A stretch of 19,185 nt of DNA from Candidatus Margulisiibacteriota bacterium (lineage in GTDB: Bacteria; Margulisbacteria; Termititenacia; Termititenacales; Termititenacaceae): assembly GCA_031279305.1 (NCBI GenBank), contig JAITIS010000125.1, forward strand, positions 1 to 19,185. The letters run 5' to 3'. Below, piece by piece: positions 6,086 through 15,146 of this stretch; position 1 is the stretch's first letter, and every line of letters begins with the position of its first letter. A program made the position numbers and the translations under genes. The notes beneath the pieces were generated by a model, which was not told where the DNA came from, ran no database searches, and saw only the letters and a program-made list of their open reading frames with translations.

Positions 6086-7432
6086 ATGTTTAAGAAAATT
6101 CTGATCGCCAACCGCGGCGAAATAGCGGTGCGAATTATCCGGGCCTGCCGGGAAATGCGGATAGCCACGGTGGCTGTCTATTCCGAGGCTGACCGCGAGA
6201 GCCTGCACGTGCGTCTGGCGGATGAGGCTTTTTGTATTGGCCCAGCCGCCGCCAGAGAGAGTTATCTGAATATTCCCAGACTGATCGCCGTGGCGGAAAT
6301 GACCGGCGCGGACGCCATTCATCCCGGCTACGGTTTTCTGGCCGAGAGTTCTGCTTTTGCGGAGATCTGCAAGGCCAATAAAATAAAATTCATCGGTCCG
6401 CCGGTAGCGGCAATCAACGGTATGGGCGACAAAGCCAATGCCCGCAAAACTATGCAGGCGGTGGGCGTACCCTGCATTCCGGGTTCTCCGGATATTCTGG
6501 AGAACAGCGCCGCGGCTAGAGCCGCGGCGGAGCGAATCGGTTATCCGGCGCTGATCAAAGCCACGGCGGGCGGCGGAGGGCGCGGTATGCGCGTGGTCGA
6601 GCGTCCGGAAGAGCTGGAGAAAAATTTCACAGCGGCATCCGAAGAAGCCAAGTCCTGTTTTGGCAACGGCGCCGTCTACATAGAAAAATATATTTTGAAG
6701 CCCCGTCATATCGAAATGCAGATTATCGCGGACAGCAAGGGCAGTGTGGTTTGGCTGGGCGAGCGCGATTGTTCGGTGCAGCGCCGGCACCAAAAACTTT
6801 TGGAAGAGGCCCCGTCGGTTTTTTTGCGGCCGGAGACGCGGCTTAAAATGGGCGAGGCGGCGGTCCAGGCGGCTAGAGCGGTCAAATACGAAGGAGCCGG
6901 CACGATAGAGTTTCTGGTTGACGCGAAAGGCGCGTTTTATTTTATGGAAATGAACACGCGCATACAGGTTGAGCATTGCGTCACAGAGATGGTGACCGGT
7001 GTTGATCTGATCAAAGAACAGATCCGCGTGGCGTCCGGCCTGCCGCTGTCTTTTCGGCAGAGCGATATCAAAATAAACGGCCACGCGATAGAATTTCGCA
7101 TCAACGCCGAGGATTGGGAGCACAATTTTCGGCCTGCGCCGGGGCACGTGCGTTTGTTCCTGCCCTCCGGCGGCCCGGGGGTGCGCGTGGACACGCATAT
7201 TTATCCGGCCTACAACATTCCGCCAGATTATGACAGTATGTTAGCCAAACTCATTGTCTGGGGGCGGGATAGGACCGAGGCTATCGAGCGGGCTAGGCGG
7301 GCATTGGCCGAGTTTGTCATCGACGGCGTGCCGACAGTGATGCCTTTTCACCAAAAAGTTCTGGACAATGAGTATTTTATCAAAGGCGATGTGCAGACAG
7401 ATTTTGTCGAGAAGCGGGTCTTAAATGGGTAA
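6086..7432 (+). CDS. accC: Biotin carboxylase subunit of acetyl-CoA carboxylase
   Basis: This ATP-grasp enzyme carboxylates biotin on the carrier protein BCCP for malonyl-CoA formation, the first step of fatty-acid synthesis. It has 448 residues, the expected length. The N-terminal MFKKILIANRGEIAVRIIRA is diagnostic. The ATP-binding KATAGGGGRGMRVV begins at Lys158. The catalytic/metal stretch MEMNTRIQVEH gives Glu288, Asn290 and Arg292, the same numbering as Escherichia coli AccC. No accB (BCCP) lies next to it, although accB-accC pairs are common. It could alternatively be the biotin carboxylase subunit of a pyruvate or other acyl-CoA carboxylase; sequence alone does not exclude this. A weak GAGGG ribosome-binding site precedes the ATG. 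It overlaps nusB by 8 bp. Confidence 0.94.
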   Translation: MFKKILIANRGEIAVRIIRACREMRIATVAVYSEADRESLHVRLADEAFCIGPAAARESYLNIPRLIAVAEMTGADAIHPGYGFLAESSAFAEICKANKIKFIGPPVAAINGMGDKANARKTMQAVGVPCIPGSPDILENSAAARAAAERIGYPALIKATAGGGGRGMRVVERPEELEKNFTAASEEAKSCFGNGAVYIEKYILKPRHIEMQIIADSKGSVVWLGERDCSVQRRHQKLLEEAPSVFLRPETRLKMGEAAVQAARAVKYEGAGTIEFLVDAKGAFYFMEMNTRIQVEHCVTEMVTGVDLIKEQIRVASGLPLSFRQSDIKINGHAIEFRINAEDWEHNFRPAPGHVRLFLPSGGPGVRVDTHIYPAYNIPPDYDSMLAKLIVWGRDRTEAIERARRALAEFVIDGVPTVMPFHQKVLDNEYFIKGDVQTDFVEKRVLNG

Positions 7433-7814
7433 GCGCAGTACCTCTCGCCGGCTGGCTATGCAGATAATGTTCCAGCTGGATATGGGGCAGAATGATCCGG
7501 ATTTTTTGCTGGAGCAGGCGCGCTTAAGCGAGCGGCTCATCGCGGACACGGTGGATTTTGCCCGCCGGCTTATCGTCGGCGCGCGGGAAAATTTAGCGGA
7601 GATAGACAAACTGATCTCTGCCAAATCCATCGGCTGGGCGCTGGGCCGGATCACCGGAGTAGACCGGGCTGTCCTGCGTCTGGCGATTTATGAAATTAAA
7701 TACTTGCGGACACCGCCCAGCGTGGTCATTAACGAGGCAGTCAATCTAGCCAAAAAATTTTCCACGGCGGAGTCGTCCAAATTTGTGAACGGCATCCTAG
7801 GGGGGCTGGTCTGA
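7425..7814 (+). CDS. nusB: Transcription antitermination factor NusB
   Basis: NusB with ribosomal protein S10 binds boxA RNA in rRNA leader transcripts and supports antitermination. The 129-residue protein is slightly shorter than many NusB proteins but shows KRSTSRRLAMQIMFQLD at the start, GWALGRITGVDRAVLRLAIYE (given in outline) and PPSVVINEAVNLAKKFS and KFVNGILG at the C-terminus, all family hallmarks. The start lies inside the end of accC (8 bp overlap), and its TGA shares a base with the ribE ATG. In many bacteria nusB neighbours ribH; here it neighbours ribE instead. Confidence 0.95.
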   Translation: MGKRSTSRRLAMQIMFQLDMGQNDPDFLLEQARLSERLIADTVDFARRLIVGARENLAEIDKLISAKSIGWALGRITGVDRAVLRLAIYEIKYLRTPPSVVINEAVNLAKKFSTAESSKFVNGILGGLV

Positions 7815-8404
7815 TGTTCACCGGTCTGGTGGAAGAAGTTGGCCGGATAAAAAAGCTTGCTTCCGGCAGGCTGGAAATAGCCAGCGGTCTGGACGGCGTA
7901 AAAATTGGCGATAGTCTGGCCGTGAACGGCGCCTGCCTGACTGTGGCCGGCGGCGCGGACGGGATTTTTAGTTTTGAATTACTGCCGTACACGTTAAAAG
8001 ACACCGCGTTTGCAGAGCTGTCCGCGGGCGCAGAGGTCAATCTGGAGAGGGCGGTGCCGGCTAACGGGCGGTTTGGCGGGCATTTTGTGAGCGGCCATAT
8101 TGACGAAGCCGGCATAGTCTCGCGGTTATCCGGCGGCCTGCTGACGGTGAGCGTCCGCCCGGAGCATAAAATATATCTGGCGCCTAAAGGCTCGGTGGCG
8201 GTGAATGGCGTGTCGCTGACTATGCAGGCGGTCAGAGACCGGGAGTTTACGGTCAATCTGGTCGGCCATACCCTGCAAAACACTATGCTACGGAATCTGC
8301 GAACTAACGATAAAGTTAATATAGAATACGATCTGCTGTTTAAGTATTTACAGAAACTTTTGCCCGCCAAGCCCGGCTCTGCTTTGCGGAAATTTTTATT
8401 TTAG
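7814..8404 (+). CDS. ribE: Riboflavin synthase, alpha chain
   Basis: This enzyme dismutates two 6,7-dimethyl-8-ribityllumazines to riboflavin and the pyrimidinedione precursor. The 196 residues hold two repeated lumazine-binding domains. The first begins MFTGLVEEVGRI and contains VNGACLTV and GGHFVSGHIDEAG; the second contains VAVNGVSLTM and VNLVGHTLQNT. The C-terminal helix (NIEYDLLFKYLQKLL) corresponds to the trimerisation helix of the family. The ATG overlaps the nusB stop (TGATG), and the stop TAG runs into the ribBA ribosome-binding site AGGAGA, so the genes are almost certainly co-transcribed. The symbol follows Bacillus usage; the Escherichia coli name is ribC. Confidence 0.95.
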   Translation: MFTGLVEEVGRIKKLASGRLEIASGLDGVKIGDSLAVNGACLTVAGGADGIFSFELLPYTLKDTAFAELSAGAEVNLERAVPANGRFGGHFVSGHIDEAGIVSRLSGGLLTVSVRPEHKIYLAPKGSVAVNGVSLTMQAVRDREFTVNLVGHTLQNTMLRNLRTNDKVNIEYDLLFKYLQKLLPAKPGSALRKFLF

Positions 8405-8412
8405 GAGAGATT

Positions 8413-9618
8413 ATGAGCGGCAGCATTGAGCAGGCTATTGCGGAAATTAAAGAGGGCAGGCTGATCATCGTCGTGGATGATGAGTCCAGAGAAAATGAGG
8501 GCGATGTGGTCTGCGCCGCGCAGTTCATCACGCCGGAAAAAATCAATTTTATGATCTCGCAGTGCAAAGGGCTGGTCTGCGCGCCATTAACCCAGGAGCG
8601 CGCCGCCGAGTTAAATATTCCCCCAATGGTGCGTAACAACGAAGACCCCAAAAAAACCGCCTTCGCAGTTTCGATCGATGCTTCTGCCGCGCACGGCGTC
8701 ACCACCGGCATTTCCGCGGCAGACCGGGCGATCACTGCCCGGCTGCTGGCTGATCCCGGCGCCGTATCCGCGGATTTTAACCGTCCGGGGCATATTTTTC
8801 CGCTGATCGCCAGACCGGGCGGCATACTGCGCCGGGCGGGGCACACCGAGGCGGCGGTGGATTTGGCGGTTTACGCCGGCTTGAACCCGGCGGCGGTTAT
8901 TTGCGAGATCACTAATCCCGACGGGACGATGGCGCGCCTGCCCGATCTGCAGAAATTTGCCGCGGAGCACCGGCTGAATATTTACACCGTACAGGATTTG
9001 ATTCAATACAGCCTAAAACAAAATCTGTTGATCGAACAAACCGAGGAAGTGCAGCTGCCGACCAAATTTGGCGTTTTCAAAGCGGTGGGCTTCCGGGAAA
9101 AAAATTCCGGCAATGAGCATATTGCCCTGATCAAGGGCGATATTTCTTCCGGGGAAAAAATATTGTCCCGCGTGCACTCCGCCTGTTTGACCGGCGATGT
9201 GTTCGGCTCCCTGCGCTGCGACTGCGGTGCCCAGCTGGAGAAAGCCCTGTCTCTGATCGAGACGGCCGGGCGGGGCGTGCTGCTTTATATGCAGCAGGAA
9301 GGCCGGGGCATCGGGCTGGTCAATAAGCTCAAGGCTTACAAACTGCAGGAAGCGGGACGCGATACAGTCGAGGCCAATCTGGAGCTGGGCTTCCCCGCGG
9401 ACCTCAGGGATTACGGTATCGGCGCGCAGATACTCCGTGCTCTAGGCGTCAAATCCATCTGCCTGATGACCAATAACCCCCAAAAAGTGGTGGGGCTGGC
9501 CGGCTACGGCCTCAAAATACTGGATCGCGTGGCGCTGGTCAGCGAGCCGACCGAGCACAATCAAAAATATTTGAACACGAAAAAAAACAAAATGGGGCAC
9601 TTATTGCGCGGCCATTAA
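8413..9618 (+). CDS. ribBA: Bifunctional 3,4-dihydroxy-2-butanone-4-phosphate synthase / GTP cyclohydrolase II
   Basis: This fusion supplies both starting branches of riboflavin synthesis. Residues about 1-200 are the DHBP synthase: DDESRENEGDVV near 21 holds the acidic metal/substrate residues, and HGVTTGISAADRA and GHTEAAVDLA follow. Residues about 205-401 are GTP cyclohydrolase II: RVHSACLTGDVFGSLRCDCG provides the three zinc cysteines, followed by QQEGRGIGL, DLRDYGIGAQIL and LMTNNPQKV. All key motifs are intact, so both activities are expected. With ribE upstream it forms a partial riboflavin cluster; ribD and ribH are not in the window, and no FMN riboswitch is recognisable upstream. Confidence 0.97.
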   Translation: MSGSIEQAIAEIKEGRLIIVVDDESRENEGDVVCAAQFITPEKINFMISQCKGLVCAPLTQERAAELNIPPMVRNNEDPKKTAFAVSIDASAAHGVTTGISAADRAITARLLADPGAVSADFNRPGHIFPLIARPGGILRRAGHTEAAVDLAVYAGLNPAAVICEITNPDGTMARLPDLQKFAAEHRLNIYTVQDLIQYSLKQNLLIEQTEEVQLPTKFGVFKAVGFREKNSGNEHIALIKGDISSGEKILSRVHSACLTGDVFGSLRCDCGAQLEKALSLIETAGRGVLLYMQQEGRGIGLVNKLKAYKLQEAGRDTVEANLELGFPADLRDYGIGAQILRALGVKSICLMTNNPQKVVGLAGYGLKILDRVALVSEPTEHNQKYLNTKKNKMGHLLRGH

Positions 9619-9636
9619 ATTTTTTTAGGAGGCTAT

Positions 9637-12600
9637 ATGTTTAAAAAGCTGGCGGCTATCCTGTGTTTGACTGCGGCGCTCTGGGCGGTGGACTATGAAA
9701 AAAATGACTGGCTTTATCCGGGCTTTTGGAATCTCTATAACAGCGGCTTGACCAAACCCAATCCGCCGGCCCTGCAAAAATCCTCCGCTGACCGCGCCCG
9801 GTGGAACGCAACGCTGCGGCTAAATAACTATCATTTTGTCAACGCTTATATTGGCGGCCGTTTTTATTTTCTCACCGAATATTCCGGCGATGATGCGGTC
9901 AGGCTGGCGCCTTCTTTTTATGTACTGAAAAATAAGCGGGAATATCAGGTTTGGTGGAATGCTCCCGGCACGGACAGCAGGCGGTATTTTAGTTTTTGGG
10001 GCCGGGACGGCGTGATTGCCGGCTCTATGGATATACCGGCTCTGGAAGATGCGGAATATTACGCCAGCACGGAAGGCGGCGGGCCGTTTAAGATCACGGA
10101 CGCTTCGCCGCTGACCGCCGCCGATGTGCGTCAGGGATTGCGCACGGACTGGCAGCACGACATACCCGGCGAGTATGTTATTTCCCCTGTGGAAAAATAT
10201 CCCGGACTTTCCGGGCGGGCGGTGTTTACCCATTTTTACCTAGGCAAACTGCCGCCGGTGATGGCGCTTTCGCCTACGCAAAATGAACGTTTGTCCGGAC
10301 TGACCGCCAGAGAAAAAGAAATACTGGCCAATGAATGCGGCCTGCCTGTCGAAGTTTTCCGCGGCAACATACTGCCGCAGAATTACTATTATTGTCCGGA
10401 AGCCCGATTGGATAATGCTTTGGCTTATTTTGCCGCCCATAGCAAAACTTTTCGTGCGGATTCTTATTTCCGCAAAAAAAATTATCTGCCTTATGGCGCC
10501 AATGGTTTGCAAGACCGCGTGGTTATCACCAAAGAACCCGGGCTGGAAATTTCCGGCGCTGGCGGCTTGGCCCTGCGCGGCAAAAAAGACCCGTTTAGCT
10601 GGACGATAATTTCTCTGGGGGCCGTTACTGAGCCTAAGGCTTTGGCTGAGTTAAAAGGCGTGGTCAGGCTCTCTGTCTGGTGCCGAGCTAAAGGCCTGCG
10701 GGATGGTTACTACGGCTGGCAAAAACCTTTTATCGATGTAGTGCAGTATGACCGCGGCGGACGAATCATCGGCGCCAATGACGATTTGAATTTTACGGTG
10801 TTAAGCCGTGTGCCGCGCATTGAGAATTATTCCGGCGTGCTGGAACACGAATTTATCGTGGCCAAAGATGCGGTAAAAATTGAACTGCTGCTTAAAATAC
10901 CGGGCAGCCCCGATGCGGACAAAAGCAAACCGGGCGCGGTATTTGACAGTTTTGTGCTGGAAAAAGTGGCTTTGCAGAAAGCCTCCGGTGTGCTTAACAC
11001 CGCCGCTCTGTTTAATGCGCCCAAGCCGCTGGAAATAAAAAACGGCGAGGCGCTTTTTGCTCCAGCCGGCGCCGGGCTTTTTGTCGGCGGCCGGTCGTTT
11101 ACGCTGGATAACGCGCGAAAAAAAATCCAGTTTGATTTGCAGGATGCCGGCGACTACAGCGGTTTTTACACCAATATATTTTCGGTGGCCGGCCTTGATG
11201 AGCTGGAAATTTCCGCGGTTATGGATTCGGCGTTAAAAGCCTATGGCGCGCCGCCGGATTGGGCTTCCAATGCGCTGGAGATCGTCTATTTTGATTACAA
11301 CGGTCTTCAGGTGTATCCAGCTGATAGCGGGGCCGAGCGTTACCCCAAAATCTCCGCCGCGCCGAATGCCCGCGCCGCGCGCAAAGGCTTGTTTATCGTG
11401 CCAAAAGAACGCGGCGCTTATTACGCGCAGGTGCGGCTGCATTTTTCCCGCAAAGATGACCCGGAGCGCAACCGTCCGGACACCAAAAATTATTTTCTGG
11501 GACAGGCCTCGGCGGAATCCATAGTCCTGCGGCCAGCTTTGCAACCGGTCAGTACCGCCAATGTTTTGCCGGGCGACGGCACTTTTTACGATAATATTAA
11601 CGGCAAACCGCTTAGCTGGACGGCGCAGGGAGCTTGGGTAGAAGAAAATCTGCCGTCTGCCTCGCGTAAAATAGTGTTTAATAATCCCAATTCCGGCTGG
11701 TCTTCGATTAAAACTGTTATCACGGTGCCGGAAGAAGCCACCGCCCTGCGCGGACGAATGAATATCGATTTGCAGGCCGCGGAAACCGGACTCAATGACT
11801 GGGAAGGTTTTGGCTTTTTTCTGGAAGCCGATGTGGAGACGCCGGGCGGCGCGCTTTTTCATTACGGCGGCATACCCGTGTTTGAGGTCAGCGGCAACAA
11901 ATTTGTGCGTCTGGAGCGCCTTTCCCTGCCGCAGCGGCGGGAGATAGAATATTACATTCCGCTTAATCACGAGTATCAAAAAATTGTAAAACTGTACTGG
12001 CAGATCGCTTTCTTAGGCAAAGGCCGGGCGGAGCTTTTGCCGCTCGCCGCTCAACCGGAGGCCAGTCTTTTGACCGTGGAATTTTGGCGGGAACCTGCCT
12101 TTAATCCGCTGCTGTGGTCGCAGTTAGCCCTGTATTCCGCGGACGGCAATAGTTTTCAATTCCAGAAATCCTACGAGCTGAAAACCGGCTCCGGCGTTTA
12201 CTCGTACCAATACGCCGAGCTTTTAGCTGAACGGCTGCGCTCCGCCGGTCTGGAAAAACAAGACATCACCGCGGAATTAAAAAAATTAAATTTGGACGAA
12301 GTCCGTAAAACTCCGCAATACGAAGTGAAAGCTAAATCCACTTACGGGCGGGTATCGACCTATGCGGAATTTGACGGTCAGGTAATCGAGGTGGCTTTTA
12401 AGACTTCCGGCACTCCGGACGCCAGATTTAATCTGCAGGCTTATATCGTCGACGAAAAAACCGGCAATGTGCATCAGGCGCCGATTTACCGACTGGATCC
12501 GGACGGCCGTTGGAAAACCATTGACCGGATCTTCGAGGTCAGCGGCGCGGAGCGTTTTGTGATTGACTCTTCGGAATACCCGGACGGTCTGGCCAAAAAG

Positions 12601-15129
12601 GCCCTGTTGATCCTTGGCGGCTACAACGGCATTGTCACTTATTCTGACCTAACTCTGACCAATTACGCTAAGTTTGATAAAAAAACACTTTCCGGACAGC
12701 GCGGCTCGCAAAAAATTTCCGCTCTGGGACAAGGCCAATTGTTAGCCCGTCCGGCGCAGTTGGACAGACTCAATAACGCCAATCTTGTCGATCTGGACAA
12801 TGCCTATCCGCTGGCTTTTTTTTCCGAGCAGACCAAAGCCCGCGACACCCAGATTCGCAGCTCGGTCAAAAATAACAAATGGTCGTTTAACCGCGGCACC
12901 TGGCTGGCGCAGGACGGGCGGGAGTTTGCCTTAACCGGCGTTACGCTGCTCGGTGAAACTTTTAAAAATTGGCAGGAACTGCGCGCGCGAGAATACGCAG
13001 AAGACACCGAGCCGTACTGGTACGCCGATCTGCTCCAAAAGCCGGCGGGCAGACCAGACACGCTGGAAAAATATTTGCTGCTTTTCTGCGAAGCGCAGGG
13101 CAAGGTCTGGAAACGCGCCGGCCTGAATACTATCCGTCTGCATCAACTGTTCTCCAGCTGGTCGGATCTTTCCGCGGCGGATCTGGATGTTTTGATTCAG
13201 GCCCTGCGGCGCTGGCAGGACGAAGGCTTTGTGATTATTGTGGATGCCTTGCCCAACACGGATTTTACCGGCAGTTATTTCGGCCAAGAATTTGCCGGAA
13301 AGCCTTATGCCGCTGTTTTCAGCGAAATGAATGATCTTTTCAAAGCGGCGCTGGTGCTGCCGGAGGTAAGCGAGCAGTATGTGAAACCGGCGCTGGGTAA
13401 ATTGTTAAATAGTTTTAAGCAAAATAATTTCTGGCCGGACTCGCTGACTTACAGCAATGAGACAGGCTTTACCCGCGGTTTTTGGACTATCGATAAATAC
13501 AATTCGCAGAGTAACGCTTATTTTAGCAGGGCCTATCATTATTATTATGCGCGTTATTTGGAGCTGACCAAAGATGACTCCTACTGGCAAAATTTTATGG
13601 AGCAGGCGGATGCTTTGCTGCGCGCGCATATCCAACACATACGGGTCAAAGAATTATTGACGGATATGCGGGCGATCAACAATATGTTAACCGAGCGGTA
13701 TTACGTCAAAGATACGGGCGGTTATGTCTGCTACAATATTCTGCGCGATGATGCGCTTGCCGCTTACCCTCTGTATCAAGATGATCTGCGGGCTTTGCGG
13801 GAAGACGGCTATCGCTGGATCACCGATGCCGAGGCCACCGGCAATTTCGTGGAGCAGGCGGTTAAGCTCGCGCAGGAAAATCAGGTCAGGCTGAACAAAC
13901 TAGCTTTGCAGGTAGAGGCCGCCGAAACCAAAACCGCGCGGGGAATACAATCCTTATTAACCGCGCCGGCCCTGCGTAATAAGCTCAAAGAACTGCACGC
14001 GGCGGTTTTCTCGAGCCCAATGCCGGAGAATTACCGCATTCCGGATAATATTCATCTGCGCTGGTCGGATGATTTCCTGAATTACGACAAGCCGCAGGTG
14101 TTTTTTACTTCTTTTTTACTGCCGGTGGTTTTTACGCAGGAGATAAACGCTTATCTGCGCGCCCAAGAGCCGAAATCCCGGCTGGTGATCGGTATGAACA
14201 ATGACTATGCCAGGGACACCGGCGCGCTGCTGGGGCAGGCCTATGTGTTTTTCAATGAGCCGAATATAGAGCTGCGTTTCAATAAATATGCCCATCACCC
14301 AATTGACGGGCACAGTATGCTTTTGAATCCCGGTTTTGGCAACGTGTTTGAGGAAGATTCCAGCATTCCTTTTAATCTGGCGCTTTTTACGCCGCCTTCC
14401 GGTTTTCCGGCGCAGCTGTCCGAGACTAATTATACTTTTTCCGGCAATGACGACGCGGGCGAGGGTGTCTGGACGATTATGGATTATCTCAAATTAACGG
14501 CGCAGAAAAAACAGATATTGTTTTTCCATTCCGGGCCGAACGCCGCGGACAAACCGCTCATCAATGATTATTTTAATATGGGCAACCGGCCGTACCAGCT
14601 GAATGCTATGGGGTTGATCGCCAGCGTGGCTTTACAGAAAAATCTGGATCCGCAGTATATCAAGGCTGATGATTTTAACTATGACCGCTACAGCGAAAAG
14701 ATCGATCTCAAGGCCAAAGGCATCAACGGCATCTCCGGACGGGTCAAGCCGCAGGGCGAATTAAAAGGCCGCGCGCTGCGTTTTGTTTATCAGGGCGAGC
14801 GGCCGCGCACGAATATAACTATCCTCGAGCAAAAAATAAGTGCTGGCGAGACCGCGGTGTATTTCTTTGGCCTGGAACGCAACAAACGCCAGGAAAACCG
14901 GCCGGGCAATCCAGAGCTTTTGCAGTCTTTCGGCCTGAATACTATCCAGTATGAACATATCCCTGGCCGCTTGTTTTTAAGCAAACGTCCGGTGAGCCGG
15001 GTGACCGGTTATTATCCTTCTGGGCGGACGGTGGATATACCTCTCAAAAATGTCAAGCAAGAGGCTAACGCGACGGCGCTGGATTTGACTGCCTTCCCCG
15101 GAGTTGTTTGTTATTATCTCCGGCAATAA
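9637..15129 (+). CDS. Giant secreted multidomain protein with a GH-A-clan glycoside-hydrolase-like C-terminal region
   Basis: An 1830-residue exported protein with a Sec signal peptide (MFKKLAAILCLTAALWA, likely cut after Ala17) and AGGAGG 4 bases before the ATG. Residues about 18-290 match nothing I recognise and are rich in aromatic residues. Then come four beta-rich segments that look like carbohydrate-binding or jelly-roll modules: about 290-450, 485-632, 642-820 and 894-1010. From about 1083 a GH5-like TIM barrel can be traced: FALTGVTLLGE, RAGLNTIRLHQLFSSW, then YSNETGF with a candidate acid/base Glu1275, NNDYARDTGAL, and QLSETNY with a candidate nucleophile Glu1596 followed by the strand KQILFFHSG. 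A beta-rich tail spans about 1690-1830. The export signal is clear. The hydrolase assignment rests on pattern resemblance to GH-A proteins, and the substrate is unknown. It sits between ribBA and a lipid gene with normal operon spacing. No dockerin, sortase, S-layer or recognisable type 9 secretion tail is seen. Confidence 0.7.
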   Translation: MFKKLAAILCLTAALWAVDYEKNDWLYPGFWNLYNSGLTKPNPPALQKSSADRARWNATLRLNNYHFVNAYIGGRFYFLTEYSGDDAVRLAPSFYVLKNKREYQVWWNAPGTDSRRYFSFWGRDGVIAGSMDIPALEDAEYYASTEGGGPFKITDASPLTAADVRQGLRTDWQHDIPGEYVISPVEKYPGLSGRAVFTHFYLGKLPPVMALSPTQNERLSGLTAREKEILANECGLPVEVFRGNILPQNYYYCPEARLDNALAYFAAHSKTFRADSYFRKKNYLPYGANGLQDRVVITKEPGLEISGAGGLALRGKKDPFSWTIISLGAVTEPKALAELKGVVRLSVWCRAKGLRDGYYGWQKPFIDVVQYDRGGRIIGANDDLNFTVLSRVPRIENYSGVLEHEFIVAKDAVKIELLLKIPGSPDADKSKPGAVFDSFVLEKVALQKASGVLNTAALFNAPKPLEIKNGEALFAPAGAGLFVGGRSFTLDNARKKIQFDLQDAGDYSGFYTNIFSVAGLDELEISAVMDSALKAYGAPPDWASNALEIVYFDYNGLQVYPADSGAERYPKISAAPNARAARKGLFIVPKERGAYYAQVRLHFSRKDDPERNRPDTKNYFLGQASAESIVLRPALQPVSTANVLPGDGTFYDNINGKPLSWTAQGAWVEENLPSASRKIVFNNPNSGWSSIKTVITVPEEATALRGRMNIDLQAAETGLNDWEGFGFFLEADVETPGGALFHYGGIPVFEVSGNKFVRLERLSLPQRREIEYYIPLNHEYQKIVKLYWQIAFLGKGRAELLPLAAQPEASLLTVEFWREPAFNPLLWSQLALYSADGNSFQFQKSYELKTGSGVYSYQYAELLAERLRSAGLEKQDITAELKKLNLDEVRKTPQYEVKAKSTYGRVSTYAEFDGQVIEVAFKTSGTPDARFNLQAYIVDEKTGNVHQAPIYRLDPDGRWKTIDRIFEVSGAERFVIDSSEYPDGLAKKALLILGGYNGIVTYSDLTLTNYAKFDKKTLSGQRGSQKISALGQGQLLARPAQLDRLNNANLVDLDNAYPLAFFSEQTKARDTQIRSSVKNNKWSFNRGTWLAQDGREFALTGVTLLGETFKNWQELRAREYAEDTEPYWYADLLQKPAGRPDTLEKYLLLFCEAQGKVWKRAGLNTIRLHQLFSSWSDLSAADLDVLIQALRRWQDEGFVIIVDALPNTDFTGSYFGQEFAGKPYAAVFSEMNDLFKAALVLPEVSEQYVKPALGKLLNSFKQNNFWPDSLTYSNETGFTRGFWTIDKYNSQSNAYFSRAYHYYYARYLELTKDDSYWQNFMEQADALLRAHIQHIRVKELLTDMRAINNMLTERYYVKDTGGYVCYNILRDDALAAYPLYQDDLRALREDGYRWITDAEATGNFVEQAVKLAQENQVRLNKLALQVEAAETKTARGIQSLLTAPALRNKLKELHAAVFSSPMPENYRIPDNIHLRWSDDFLNYDKPQVFFTSFLLPVVFTQEINAYLRAQEPKSRLVIGMNNDYARDTGALLGQAYVFFNEPNIELRFNKYAHHPIDGHSMLLNPGFGNVFEEDSSIPFNLALFTPPSGFPAQLSETNYTFSGNDDAGEGVWTIMDYLKLTAQKKQILFFHSGPNAADKPLINDYFNMGNRPYQLNAMGLIASVALQKNLDPQYIKADDFNYDRYSEKIDLKAKGINGISGRVKPQGELKGRALRFVYQGERPRTNITILEQKISAGETAVYFFGLERNKRQENRPGNPELLQSFGLNTIQYEHIPGRLFLSKRPVSRVTGYYPSGRTVDIPLKNVKQEANATALDLTAFPGVVCYYLRQ

Positions 15130-15146
15130 TTTAAGGGAGGCTAAAC

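Noticed and set aside
6035..7198. Long open frame of 387 codons on the minus strand
   Set aside because: It is antisense to the whole conserved accC gene, has no recognisable motif and looks like a shadow of codon bias in a GC-rich gene.
7700..8412. FMN riboswitch controlling ribE-ribBA
   Set aside because: The genes overlap or nearly touch their neighbours, leaving no room, and no RFN-like conserved boxes are visible upstream of accC either.
9637..9720. Lipoprotein signal at Cys10 of the giant protein
   Set aside because: The residues before Cys10 (AIL) do not fit a lipobox, and a normal signal peptidase I site at Ala17 is better.
14990..15129. Type 9 secretion C-terminal sorting domain on the giant protein
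   Set aside because: Considered because a PorV-like gene is nearby, but the tail ends VVCYYLRQ without the usual conserved sorting-domain pattern.
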